In this document: one piece after another, positions 9,382 to 14,251 of the stretch
Layout of the letters: every line of letters begins with the position of its first letter
How positions within the stretch are numbered: position 1 is the stretch's first letter
Assembly: GCA_046597185.1 (NCBI GenBank)
Contig: JBKJLF010000400.1
Span: 1-14,251 of the forward strand
Origin: CAMBDR01 sp046597185
Lineage (GTDB): Bacteria > Pseudomonadota > Gammaproteobacteria > Burkholderiales > Burkholderiaceae_D
DNA: 14,251 nt
Direction: 5' to 3'
Notes under the pieces: generated by a model
Databases searched by the model: none
Told to the model about the DNA's origin: nothing
What the model saw: only the letters and a program-made list of their open reading frames with translations
Program-made: the position numbers and the translations under genes

Positions 9382-9388
9382 CACCTCA
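9382..9388 (-). promoter_or_regulatory. Ribosome binding site fixing the start of the first kinase gene
   Basis: Minus-strand TGAGGTG sits 3 nt before ATG 9378 (about 5 nt from the GAGG core). It is the best ribosome site near the 5' end and favours this start over the upstream GTG at 9450. Confidence 0.6.
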
Positions 9389-9583
9389 TTACGGTCAAGC
9401 CATGGTAGCACGATTGTTTTCGGGAAAATGAAGTGACGCACGCCAGTCACCCGCTTGGCCGTCCCCTAAAACCAACTAATCCCGATTTGCCACGCCAAAA
9501 TCCAAAAGTAGCTTGGCTAATTTTGGCACAAGCCGTTACAATCTATTTTCGTTTATCAAACGCCACGCCCCATCCAAAATAAC

Positions 9584-9778
9584 TTATTTGAATACGCTAG
9601 CATGCTTGGCACTGCCGGACGTGGCTACACGCGCCGGCGCAGTCACGCCCACACTACTCGCCTTGGCTGGCAGGCTGCTTTGCGTGGCGGTTAATGGCAA
9701 TGGATCAGTTGAATCCCAAAACCAAAGCGCGCCGAAGCAGAACACGGCGAGCGAAATAGCCCAAGTACGCGCATTCAA
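9584..9778 (-). CDS. 64-residue stub duplicating the N-terminus of the 478-aa anchored protein
   Basis: Seen: TTG start with AAGGAAG four bases upstream; the N-terminus MNARTWAISLAVFCFGALWF aligns with MKARIPAILLALACLGALLV of the larger neighbour; a Ser/Ala/Thr/Pro linker follows (PLTATQSSLPAKASSVG against PLSAPQSALTGMTPSATVS); it stops where the large protein enters its globular region. The promoter and TTG start are duplicated too. It could be a remnant of a duplicated gene that lost its body, or an expressed one-helix membrane peptide. No sequence related to the body of the large protein is visible downstream (9451-9583). Function unknown. The conserved promoter and ribosome site suggest it may still be transcribed and translated. 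Confidence 0.6.
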   Translation of the reverse strand: MNARTWAISLAVFCFGALWFWDSTDPLPLTATQSSLPAKASSVGVTAPARVATSGSAKHASVFK

Positions 9779-9810
9779 TTTTCTTCCTTTTTTCTTAAAA
9801 CGGTGCTTGC

Positions 9811-9880
9811 GAAGTGTGTTGCGGTGTGTTGCGGTGTGTTGCGGTGTGTTGCGGTGTGTCGCGGTGTGTCACAGTGTGGC
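9811..9880. repeat. 10-bp tandem repeat in the 5' leader of the stub gene
   Basis: Seven consecutive 10-bp units: GAAGTGTGTT, three copies of GCGGTGTGTT, two of GCGGTGTGTC, then ACAGTGTGGC. It lies between the -10 box and the TTG start of the 64-aa gene. The related leader before the 478-aa gene is about 52 bp shorter and has only GCGGTAGCGGTGG there, so about five units appear to have been gained in this copy. Confidence 0.9.
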
Positions 9881-9882
9881 AT

Positions 9883-9911
9883 ATTATAACGCCGCTCACT
9901 GGGCTTATGCA
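9883..9911 (-). promoter_or_regulatory. Promoter of the stub gene (TGCATA, 17 bp, TATAAT)
   Basis: Minus strand: a perfect TATAAT at 9888-9883 and TGCATA at 9911-9906, spacer 17 bp. The spacer AGCCCAGTGAGCGGCGT is nearly the same as in the promoter of the 478-aa gene. The -35 box is poor against TTGACA, which may mean activator dependence (inference). Confidence 0.65.
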
Positions 9912-10081
9912 CGCTATCATTCAGGCTTGGCGACCTAGATGCTTTTCTGGCAAGCATAGAACCGACAAAGCCATATTTCTCCCTGATAAATAACAGCACG
10001 AGGGTATGGCTTTATGCAGACATTTTTTAAACCTAAGCGAAAAAAACATTCATTGATTTGCGTAGAGCGGACGGCTGGTTA

Positions 10082-11518
10082 TTATTTTCCTGATTTAGAA
10101 GCTTGCGCCTCACGCGCCAACTGTTCACGGCGATTTTCCTCATACAATGCCGCCAGTTCTGCCTTTGAGCGTTTTTGCTCGGAAAATAATTTTTTTGCGG
10201 TAGCAATTTCGCCAATGAAGCTACTGTTTTCTAACCAAGCTGCCTGTTTCATTTGGCGTTGACAAATCCCACTAGATTGGCTTGCTTGGGCTGCTTGGGC
10301 TGATTTTGCATCAAGCTTCGTTTGACTGGCATCTAAGCCTTCGACCAAGCTAATCCAAGCGTCTCGGTCTTGCTTTAATTGACTAAGCCGCCCAGCCGAC
10401 CAGCCTAAGCGTTCGCCGAGCTTAAACCCAATGCTATAGCCAATGAGCGTGCTATCGGTGGTGACGAGTTTATTGGCAATGCCTTCGCAGATTTGGCGAC
10501 GATTACTGTCAACCAGTTGATCCGCTTTGCAATACTGCCTATAAATCGGCCCATAATCTGGCAGCAAAAACTGTTCAAAACTTTGGGTGCTGAGCTTGAA
10601 TAAGGCAAATTGCAAGGACGTGCTTTGCTGCTGTACCAAGAGATTGGCGCGCAGTTGCGCTAGAGCGGAAAGACGATAATCAAACTCCGTGCTGATGCTC
10701 AGGCGAAATAAGGCTTGATCTAATTCACTATTTTGCGCCTTTGCGCCTTCGACTTCACTGGCTAACGCCGCATACAGCCAAACGACACCATTATTCGGGT
10801 CACGCTGCGCCCACTGCAATGCCGAAATTGGTTGGCAATAGCCTTGCGCTTGATTATGCCACGAGTTACAAGCTTGGAACGATAAGGCATAAATTTGCGG
10901 GTCGCGTGAATAAATGGCGAGCTGTGCCAAATCGTTATTATCTTGAAAACTCGCGGCAGAAAAGGCAAGTTTGAATTGCCGCTCACAGTTAGCGAGAATA
11001 TTTTTCACGGCCTCACTTTGGCCTTCCAGTTTGGCATTTGGCAGGCATTCGGGGTTTTGCCGATCCAGTTTGGTGCCACTTTGCAAAACCTGCAATTGCG
11101 CATGTAAAAATAAGGCCGCCGCACGCTCGGTTGGTTGTGCGCTTTTACTCAACACCGAAAGCAATTTCGCCAATGCATTAAATTCGCCTTCCGAAAAGTG
11201 TTTGATTTTTTGTTCGAACTCACGCTCGCTGCTGATACTGCCTAAACCAAGGGTCGGGTCTTGACACCATTTTTCGCCGGAATTAAGGCGCGATAAAACC
11301 GTCTGCTGGCTGGTTTGACTGCCATTGCTGAGATTGGTTGGCTTGGCGCGCTCGGACGTGGCGATGCTCGCAATGGCTGTCGTACTCACCGTTGCGCTGG
11401 GTGTCATTCCTGTTAAGGCGCTTTGCGGGGCTGATAATGGCGATGCCCTTAAAAACCAAACCAAGAGCGCGCCTAGGCATGCCAGGGCGAGCAAAATAGC
11501 GGGTATACGTGCTTTCAA
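10082..11518 (-). CDS. Membrane-anchored, cysteine-rich helical protein of unknown function
   Basis: 478 aa. Seen: a TTG start with AAGGA upstream; one N-terminal hydrophobic segment (about residues 5-23) with basic residues before it, so a signal anchor or uncleaved signal; a Ser/Thr/Pro/Gln-rich linker (about 25-78); a largely helical body with Ala/Leu/Gln-rich repeats suggestive of TPR/Sel1-like helix pairs (for example around DPNNGVVWLYAALA, 240-253); eight cysteines after the anchor (85, 158, 178, 217, 228, 330, 344, 419), an even number that fits disulfides in the periplasm; and a charged, Ala/Glu/Arg-rich tail (about 440-478) likely to form a coiled coil. I do not recognise a named family and assign no function. 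Its promoter region faces that of the phosphorylase-FGE gene. A truncated duplicate of its 5' end lies downstream. The frame is intact, and the TTG start is shared with the duplicate, which supports it. Confidence 0.8.
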   Translation of the reverse strand: MKARIPAILLALACLGALLVWFLRASPLSAPQSALTGMTPSATVSTTAIASIATSERAKPTNLSNGSQTSQQTVLSRLNSGEKWCQDPTLGLGSISSEREFEQKIKHFSEGEFNALAKLLSVLSKSAQPTERAAALFLHAQLQVLQSGTKLDRQNPECLPNAKLEGQSEAVKNILANCERQFKLAFSAASFQDNNDLAQLAIYSRDPQIYALSFQACNSWHNQAQGYCQPISALQWAQRDPNNGVVWLYAALASEVEGAKAQNSELDQALFRLSISTEFDYRLSALAQLRANLLVQQQSTSLQFALFKLSTQSFEQFLLPDYGPIYRQYCKADQLVDSNRRQICEGIANKLVTTDSTLIGYSIGFKLGERLGWSAGRLSQLKQDRDAWISLVEGLDASQTKLDAKSAQAAQASQSSGICQRQMKQAAWLENSSFIGEIATAKKLFSEQKRSKAELAALYEENRREQLAREAQASKSGK

Positions 11519-11570
11519 TTTTTTCCTTTTTTCTTGAAACTGAGTTCGCTAGGCGGTAGCGGTGGGGCGT

Positions 11571-11599
11571 ATTATAACGCCGCTCGCTGGGGTAATGCA
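11571..11599 (-). promoter_or_regulatory. Promoter of the 478-aa gene (TGCATT, 17 bp, TATAAT)
   Basis: Minus strand: a perfect TATAAT at 11576-11571, TGCATT at 11599-11594, spacer 17 bp. The arrangement recurs before the stub gene, with the core GAGCGGCGTTATAATA or close to it in both. Conservation of both boxes in a duplicated region supports a real promoter. Confidence 0.65.
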
Positions 11600-11611
11600 T
11601 GCTCTTGGTGG

Positions 11612-11633
11612 CGCTAGTGTAACGCTAGTATAA
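11612..11633. repeat. 11-bp tandem direct repeat upstream of the 478-aa promoter
   Basis: CGCTAGTGTAA is followed directly by CGCTAGTATAA (10 of 11 identical). The 11-bp period puts both copies on one face of the helix, 12 bp beyond the -35 box of the minus-strand promoter, in the region between two divergent genes. This would suit an activator or repressor site. The duplicated promoter of the stub lacks it. Confidence 0.5.
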
Positions 11634-11741
11634 GGACAGTCACCTAATTGACCTGCTGAGAGTGGCTCAACGGGTGGATGGCTGGTTAGTGAGGCTGGGT
11701 AGTGCGCTTTTTGCAAATCAAGCCCAAAAGTAAGCAAGGCT

Positions 11742-11749
11742 GGTATGAT
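11742..11749 (+). promoter_or_regulatory. Possible extended -10 promoter for the phosphorylase-FGE gene
   Basis: The sequence GGTATGAT preceded by T gives TG-N-TATGAT, an extended -10 pattern, about 50 bp before ATG 11801. No good -35 box lies at 16-18 bp upstream. No strong ribosome site precedes the ATG, so expression may be weak. Confidence 0.3.
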
Positions 11750-11800
11750 GGCAAAAACCCGGTTAAGTTTGCTGTGTCGTCTTTCATCTGACATTCATTT

Positions 11801-13147
11801 ATGGTAACTACTCCTGCTTCCATTGCTTCGGTGCCCGCGCCCGTGCCCGCGCCCGTTATTGTGCTGGTGACCGTCAACGACTACGAAACTTACGCTGTGC
11901 TGGATGCGTTTTTGGCGGCTAATGCTCCACTGGTGCAGGCTACGCACGATGGCGTTACCTATAACGATTTGGGCCTGCATGGCGGCAACCGAGTGATACA
12001 TACCATTTGTGAAATGGGTACCAGCGGTATCGGGGCGGCGGCGCAGCGCACGCGTGATGCTATCGACCATTGGCAACCGAAAGCCATTATCGCCGTTGGG
12101 ATAGCGTTTGGTGTGGATGAAAGCCAACAGAAAATAGGCGATGTGCTAGTGGCAAGCCAAATTCAAGGCTACGAGCTGGGCCGTTTGGAAGGCGACGGCA
12201 TACTCACGCCGCGTGCAGATAAGGCGGCGGGTGCCGCCAAATTGATCAACCGTTTGCGCCAAACCAATATCGCGCAAGGGCGTGGGGCCAAAGGGTTCTG
12301 GCCGAAATTGCGTTTTGGGCTGCTGTTGAGCGGCGAAAAGCTGGTGGATAACCTTGATTATCGGCAAAGCCTGCGCAAGTCGTTTGTGGAAGCCATAGGC
12401 GGTGAAATGGAAGGCGCGGGGGTGTATGCCAGCGCGGCAGCAGCGCATGTGGATTGGCTGGTGGTGAAGGCGATTTGTGACTGGGGCCATAGCAAAAATC
12501 ATGCGAAAAAGGATGCGTGGCAGCAATTGGCGGCCAAGAATGCGGCGCAGGTGGTGCGGGCGGGGTTGAATGATGCTGGCTTGTACGTGCCAGCGGGTGG
12601 GCAGCATACGCCCGCGCATGAGCAAGTGCCTGCACACGCACCAGCACCTGCGCACACGCCCGTGCCTGCGCCCTCGGTTGCGCCAGCGCCAATGCAGGTG
12701 ATCGTCCCCGCGCCAGCGTTCCCCGCGTGGGCCTTGGCGTGCGAGCCAACGGCGCAAGGGTGGGCATTAGTGGTGCCTGTGCCATGGGGCAAGCCCGTGC
12801 GGGTGGCTTATCCGGCAAAGGATGCGCCTTTGCCGCATCTGTTGTGCCAAATGCCGCTGCCGCAGCAAACCGGGGCGCTGCGGGTGAGTTCGTTTTACTT
12901 GCTGTTTGATCACATCGGCTTGATGGCGCAGTTGACCTTAACGGGTAATTTGACGCAAATTTTCCGGTATATTTTGCCGGGGCGGTTTGTGATGGGTTCG
13001 CCTGAGAATGAGCATGGGCGCGATGCTAAAGAAGGGCCGCAGCATCATGTAACCATCAGTCAAGGGTTTTGGCTAGCCGACACCACTTGCACGCAGGCAT
13101 TTTGGCAGGCGTTGATGGGGAATATTGGGGACAAACGGTGGCGGTGA
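11801..13147 (+). CDS. Nucleoside phosphorylase-like domain fused to an FGE-sulfatase domain (3' end broken)
   Basis: The frame codes 448 aa. Seen: residues 19-255 form a PNP/UDP phosphorylase-family domain like MTA/SAH nucleosidase: GTSGIGAA (73-80), AIIAVGIAFGV, GDVLVA, SGEK (177-180), GEMEGAGV (201-208, ribose-binding Glu-Met-Glu) and KAICDWGH (223-230, with the purine-contacting Asp227). Residues 265-310 are a Pro/Ala/His linker. Residues about 385-441 begin an FGE-sulfatase (C-type-lectin fold) domain: FRYILPGRFVMGSP, EGPQHHVTISQGFWLADTT and FWQALMGN. The frame then runs into GDKRWR and stops; the rest of the FGE domain lies in another frame. Known: phosphorylase-like domains head many bacterial conflict proteins, where they may sense or cleave nucleotides or nucleosides; FGE-like domains often serve as binding or DGR-diversified modules rather than enzymes. 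Inference: it was a receptor-type protein, now truncated. The phosphorylase part looks intact and could still be active. The ATG at 11801 has no strong Shine-Dalgarno sequence. Confidence 0.85.
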   Translation: MVTTPASIASVPAPVPAPVIVLVTVNDYETYAVLDAFLAANAPLVQATHDGVTYNDLGLHGGNRVIHTICEMGTSGIGAAAQRTRDAIDHWQPKAIIAVGIAFGVDESQQKIGDVLVASQIQGYELGRLEGDGILTPRADKAAGAAKLINRLRQTNIAQGRGAKGFWPKLRFGLLLSGEKLVDNLDYRQSLRKSFVEAIGGEMEGAGVYASAAAAHVDWLVVKAICDWGHSKNHAKKDAWQQLAAKNAAQVVRAGLNDAGLYVPAGGQHTPAHEQVPAHAPAPAHTPVPAPSVAPAPMQVIVPAPAFPAWALACEPTAQGWALVVPVPWGKPVRVAYPAKDAPLPHLLCQMPLPQQTGALRVSSFYLLFDHIGLMAQLTLTGNLTQIFRYILPGRFVMGSPENEHGRDAKEGPQHHVTISQGFWLADTTCTQAFWQALMGNIGDKRWR

Positions 13148-13425
13148 AGGAGTTGGGGTGCAATGCGTGGGGTTTGTGGCAAATGCATGGCAATGTGTGG
13201 GAATGGTGCGCTGATCCGTGGCGTGATTATGGCGGGGTGTTGGTGGTTGACCCTGGTTTGGAGCATGCGTTAGACCCGGTTCTCGGGGACAGACGCTGGC
13301 GCGCGACGCGCGGTGGTGGTTGGGACTACGGTGCGCAGCATGCACGTTCCGCGTGCCATGACGCGGGCGGGCCAGGCAGGCGCTACGTTAGCACAGGCTT
13401 TCGGCTTGCGCTCAGGTTCCAGTAA
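13117..13425 (+). pseudogene. Out-of-frame C-terminal FGE domain of the phosphorylase fusion
   Basis: In another frame than the main gene, from GGG GAA TAT at 13117, the sequence reads EYWGQTVAVKELGCNAWG, LWQMHGNVWEWCADPW, RWRATRGGGWDYG, then GFRLALRFQ and TAA. This is the usual last third of an FGE-sulfatase domain. Between LMGN of the main frame and this segment, family members carry roughly 80-100 residues (with the LPTEAEWEYA core) that are missing here. Loss of a length not divisible by three put the end out of frame. It has no start or ribosome site of its own worth trusting, so it is a broken gene end, not a separate gene. An assembly or base-calling error would explain the frame change but not the missing core. 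Confidence 0.85.
13321..13425 (+). other. DGR variable-region-like 3' end
   Basis: Codons from TGG 13321 to AGC 13392 are poor in adenine at variable sites and rich in NNY triplets (GAC, TAC, GGT, CAT, TGC, CAT, GAC, GGC, GGC, CGC, TAC, GTT, AGC). This is the trace expected when AAY codons of a template are randomised at A. The GC-rich constant end codes GFRLALRFQ. FGE/CLec-fold targets of diversity-generating retroelements end this way. An ordinary, undiversified FGE end is the alternative: no reverse transcriptase or template repeat is in the window. Confidence 0.4.
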
Positions 13426-13433
13426 CCAGCCAG

Positions 13434-13568
13434 TACGCCGGAGGCGTAGCGCCCGGAGGACGTGCCTTTGTCTGCGGGACGCAGACGGGTTTAATGTAGT
13501 TGGGGGGGGGGCTGCGGGACGCAGCCGGTTTTGTCGCGGAACGCGACGGGTTGTTAACCCCCGGAGGG
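13434..13568. repeat. Tandem array of GNA-triloop hairpins
   Basis: Perfect short hairpins in series: TACGCC-GGA-GGCGTA (13434-13448), GTCTGCG-GGA-CGCAGAC (13470-13486), GGCTGCG-GGA-CGCAGCC (13510-13526), GTCGCG-GAA-CGCGAC (13533-13547) and CCC-GGA-GGG (13560-13568). An imperfect one lies at 13449-13463 with a CC-GGA-GG tip. The stems differ in sequence but stay paired, and the loops are always GGA or GAA. No T-run follows, so they do not look like intrinsic terminators. Hairpins just downstream of a variable region are known to promote DGR homing in some elements; here that role is inference. A REP-like extragenic repeat is another reading. Confidence 0.8.
13502..13511. repeat. Run of ten G residues
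   Basis: A G10 homopolymer lies at the foot of the third perfect hairpin, between two hairpins and outside any coding frame I accept. It is prone to slippage and to sequencing error. Confidence 0.9.
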
Positions 13569-13624
13569 CGTTTTGCACTTTACCAAGTGCTTACTGCGGC
13601 TATTCCCACGTAGCGCTGGGTAAA

Positions 13625-14080
13625 TTAGTGCGCCACATCCTGAAATACCTCATCCAGCGTCGGCGCATTGATTGCGCGATCAAACCAAGCTTCAATTTGT
13701 GCATTGGAGGCGTGTTTTACCTGTTCTTGCAGCGCTTGCGGCAAGTCGCCAAAGCGCCGGGTCAGCAAACGGTTTAGCAAGCAGCTCAGCGTAGCGGCTT
13801 CGCCCTCTTGCAAACCTTTTTCTAATTGTCGGGCCGACCTGACGCGCTCGATTGAAGTGATATATTCCTTTTTTTTGTCCTCCTCCAGTACGGTGATAAA
13901 ATCGTCCAATTGCATTTCCAAGGCGGGCGGCAAGGCCATCATCCAGTCAATAACAGTCAAAAACTCACGAATGAGTGTTGCGTCCCAATTGCGCGCGTAC
14001 AGCAAGCGCAACAGTTTGCATTTTACTTCATACCGGGCATGCATGTCACGTCGCGTTTTGCGGGTTTGCAGATAGGCCAA
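13625..14080 (-). pseudogene. 5'-truncated Rpn-family nuclease remnant with DUF4351 C-terminus
   Basis: 151 codons from a TTG at 14080; family-like sequence starts slightly earlier (SNPFALLT, from about 14106). Seen: LAYLQTRKTRRD, KLLRLLYARNWD, FLTVIDWMMALP and YITSIERV, the usual middle of Rpn recombination-promoting nuclease/putative transposase proteins, then a DUF4351-like end (LLNRLLTRRFGDLPQALQEQV, LDEVFQ). Full family members are around 300 aa with a PD-(D/E)XK nuclease domain at the N-terminus. That domain is absent: the frame closes at TAA 14158-14156, and what lies upstream is the end of another reading frame. It is therefore likely a dead 3' half left by a rearrangement. A short DUF4351-only protein started at TTG remains possible. 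Confidence 0.75.
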
Positions 14081-14129
14081 GGTCAGTAGCGCAAACGGGT
14101 TAGAATGGTAAATATTCGATGAACCCAGG

Positions 14130-14249
14130 TCACCCGTGTTGCTTATTGTTGTCTGTTAAGTCCAATCTGTGCGCATGATCCACCGCCCATAGGGCATCAT
14201 AACTGGCAATGTCTGGATACCAGATGGCGCAGGTTCTCATAGCGCTGGC
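14130..14249 (-). CDS. Possible C-terminal end of an unidentified gene (partial)
   Basis: The minus-strand frame enters from outside the window and ends at TGA 14132-14130. Its last residues read YDALWAVDHAHRLDLTDNN, then KQHG. The composition looks protein-like but the frame is short and I recognise no family. It ends about 24 bp before the first Rpn-like residues, so it marks the left partner of a junction with the Rpn remnant. A chance frame cannot be excluded. Confidence 0.3.
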   Translation of the reverse strand, partial: ASAMRTCAIWYPDIASYDALWAVDHAHRLDLTDNNKQHG

Positions 14250-14251
14250 CG

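Larger units (their letters stand above)
9779..10081. other. Non-coding stretch: leader and promoter of the stub, then spacer
   Basis: Positions 9779-9880 are the 5' leader of the stub, including a 10-bp tandem repeat, and 9883-9911 is its promoter. Positions 9912-10081 separate the stub from the 478-aa gene. This part is A+T-richer, with a run of As near 10040, and I see no gene, RNA or convincing terminator hairpin in it. Confidence 0.6.

Noticed and set aside
9379..9450. GTG start at 9450 for the first kinase gene
   Set aside because: No ribosome site there, and TGAGGTG directly precedes ATG 9378. The 24 extra residues look like translated leader.
9433..9450. Inverted repeat GTGAC-N8-GTCAC upstream of the kinase operon as an operator
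   Set aside because: The arms are only 5 bp and no promoter could be placed around it, so chance is likely.
9811..9880. 10-bp repeats as a CRISPR array or replication iterons
   Set aside because: There are no spacers, the units are too short for CRISPR, and they lie in a gene leader with no replication gene nearby.
11283..11600. 105-codon minus frame over the start of the 478-aa gene
   Set aside because: It spans the promoter and leader and overlaps the supported TTG-started frame. A similar frame at 9775-9999 arises only from the duplicated leader.
12146..12818. Minus-strand frames opposite the phosphorylase-linker region
   Set aside because: Pro/Ala/His-rich coding on the plus strand leaves the other strand open by composition. 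No domain is seen.
13434..13568. Hairpin series as intrinsic terminators
   Set aside because: None of the stems is followed by a T-run on either strand, and several repeats with fixed loops are not terminator-like.
1..14251. DGR reverse transcriptase, accessory protein or template repeat within the window
   Set aside because: No frame shows reverse transcriptase motifs, and I found no second copy of the GFRLAL-coding end. Any DGR machinery must lie outside.

Overview
The window looks like part of an accessory, repeat-rich region of a Gram-negative proteobacterial chromosome, possibly a betaproteobacterium. Support for this is indirect: moderately high G+C, TATAAT-type promoters, purine-rich ribosome binding sites, exported propeller sensor kinases, and FGE and Rpn/DUF4351 families common in such genomes. 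The genus cannot be read from the sequence.

Minus strand, 9378 down to 10: a tandem array of three paralogous membrane sensor kinases with the plan signal peptide, paired seven-blade Reg_prop propellers, Y_Y_Y domain, membrane helix, coiled coil, histidine kinase. The genes overlap (ATGCTTAG, 8 nt) or once overlapped (TGATG), so they form one operon. The first copy is complete and the third is complete with an added GAF domain. The middle copy is wrecked twice: about 1.7 kb is missing in frame (half the propellers, Y_Y_Y, membrane helix and phospho-acceptor His), and a TAG codon cuts off the kinase tail, whose frame stays readable up to the next gene. No response regulator lies in the window.

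Minus strand, 11518 down to 9584: a predicted periplasmic, membrane-anchored, cysteine-rich helical protein of unknown function (478 aa) and, downstream, a 64-residue stub that duplicates its promoter, TTG start, anchor and linker. The stub's 5' leader is about 50 bp longer because of a 10-bp tandem repeat.

Plus strand, 11801 to about 13570: a nucleoside-phosphorylase (MTAN-like) domain joined by a Pro/Ala/His linker to an FGE-sulfatase / C-type-lectin-fold domain. The FGE core is deleted at a GGGGAAT microhomology, which puts the C-terminus in another frame. That C-terminus resembles the variable region of a diversity-generating retroelement (DGR) target: adenine-poor, many NNY codons, then a GC-rich GFRLAL end. 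It is followed within 150 bp by tandem hairpins with GNA triloops. The architecture fits a diversified conflict or immune-type receptor that has decayed. No reverse transcriptase or template repeat is present here.

Right edge, minus strand: a 5'-truncated remnant of an Rpn-family nuclease (DUF4351 end kept) abutting the end of an unidentified gene that enters from outside the window. Deletions, a nonsense codon, truncated duplicates and tandem repeats recur throughout, so this is a region of recent rearrangement.
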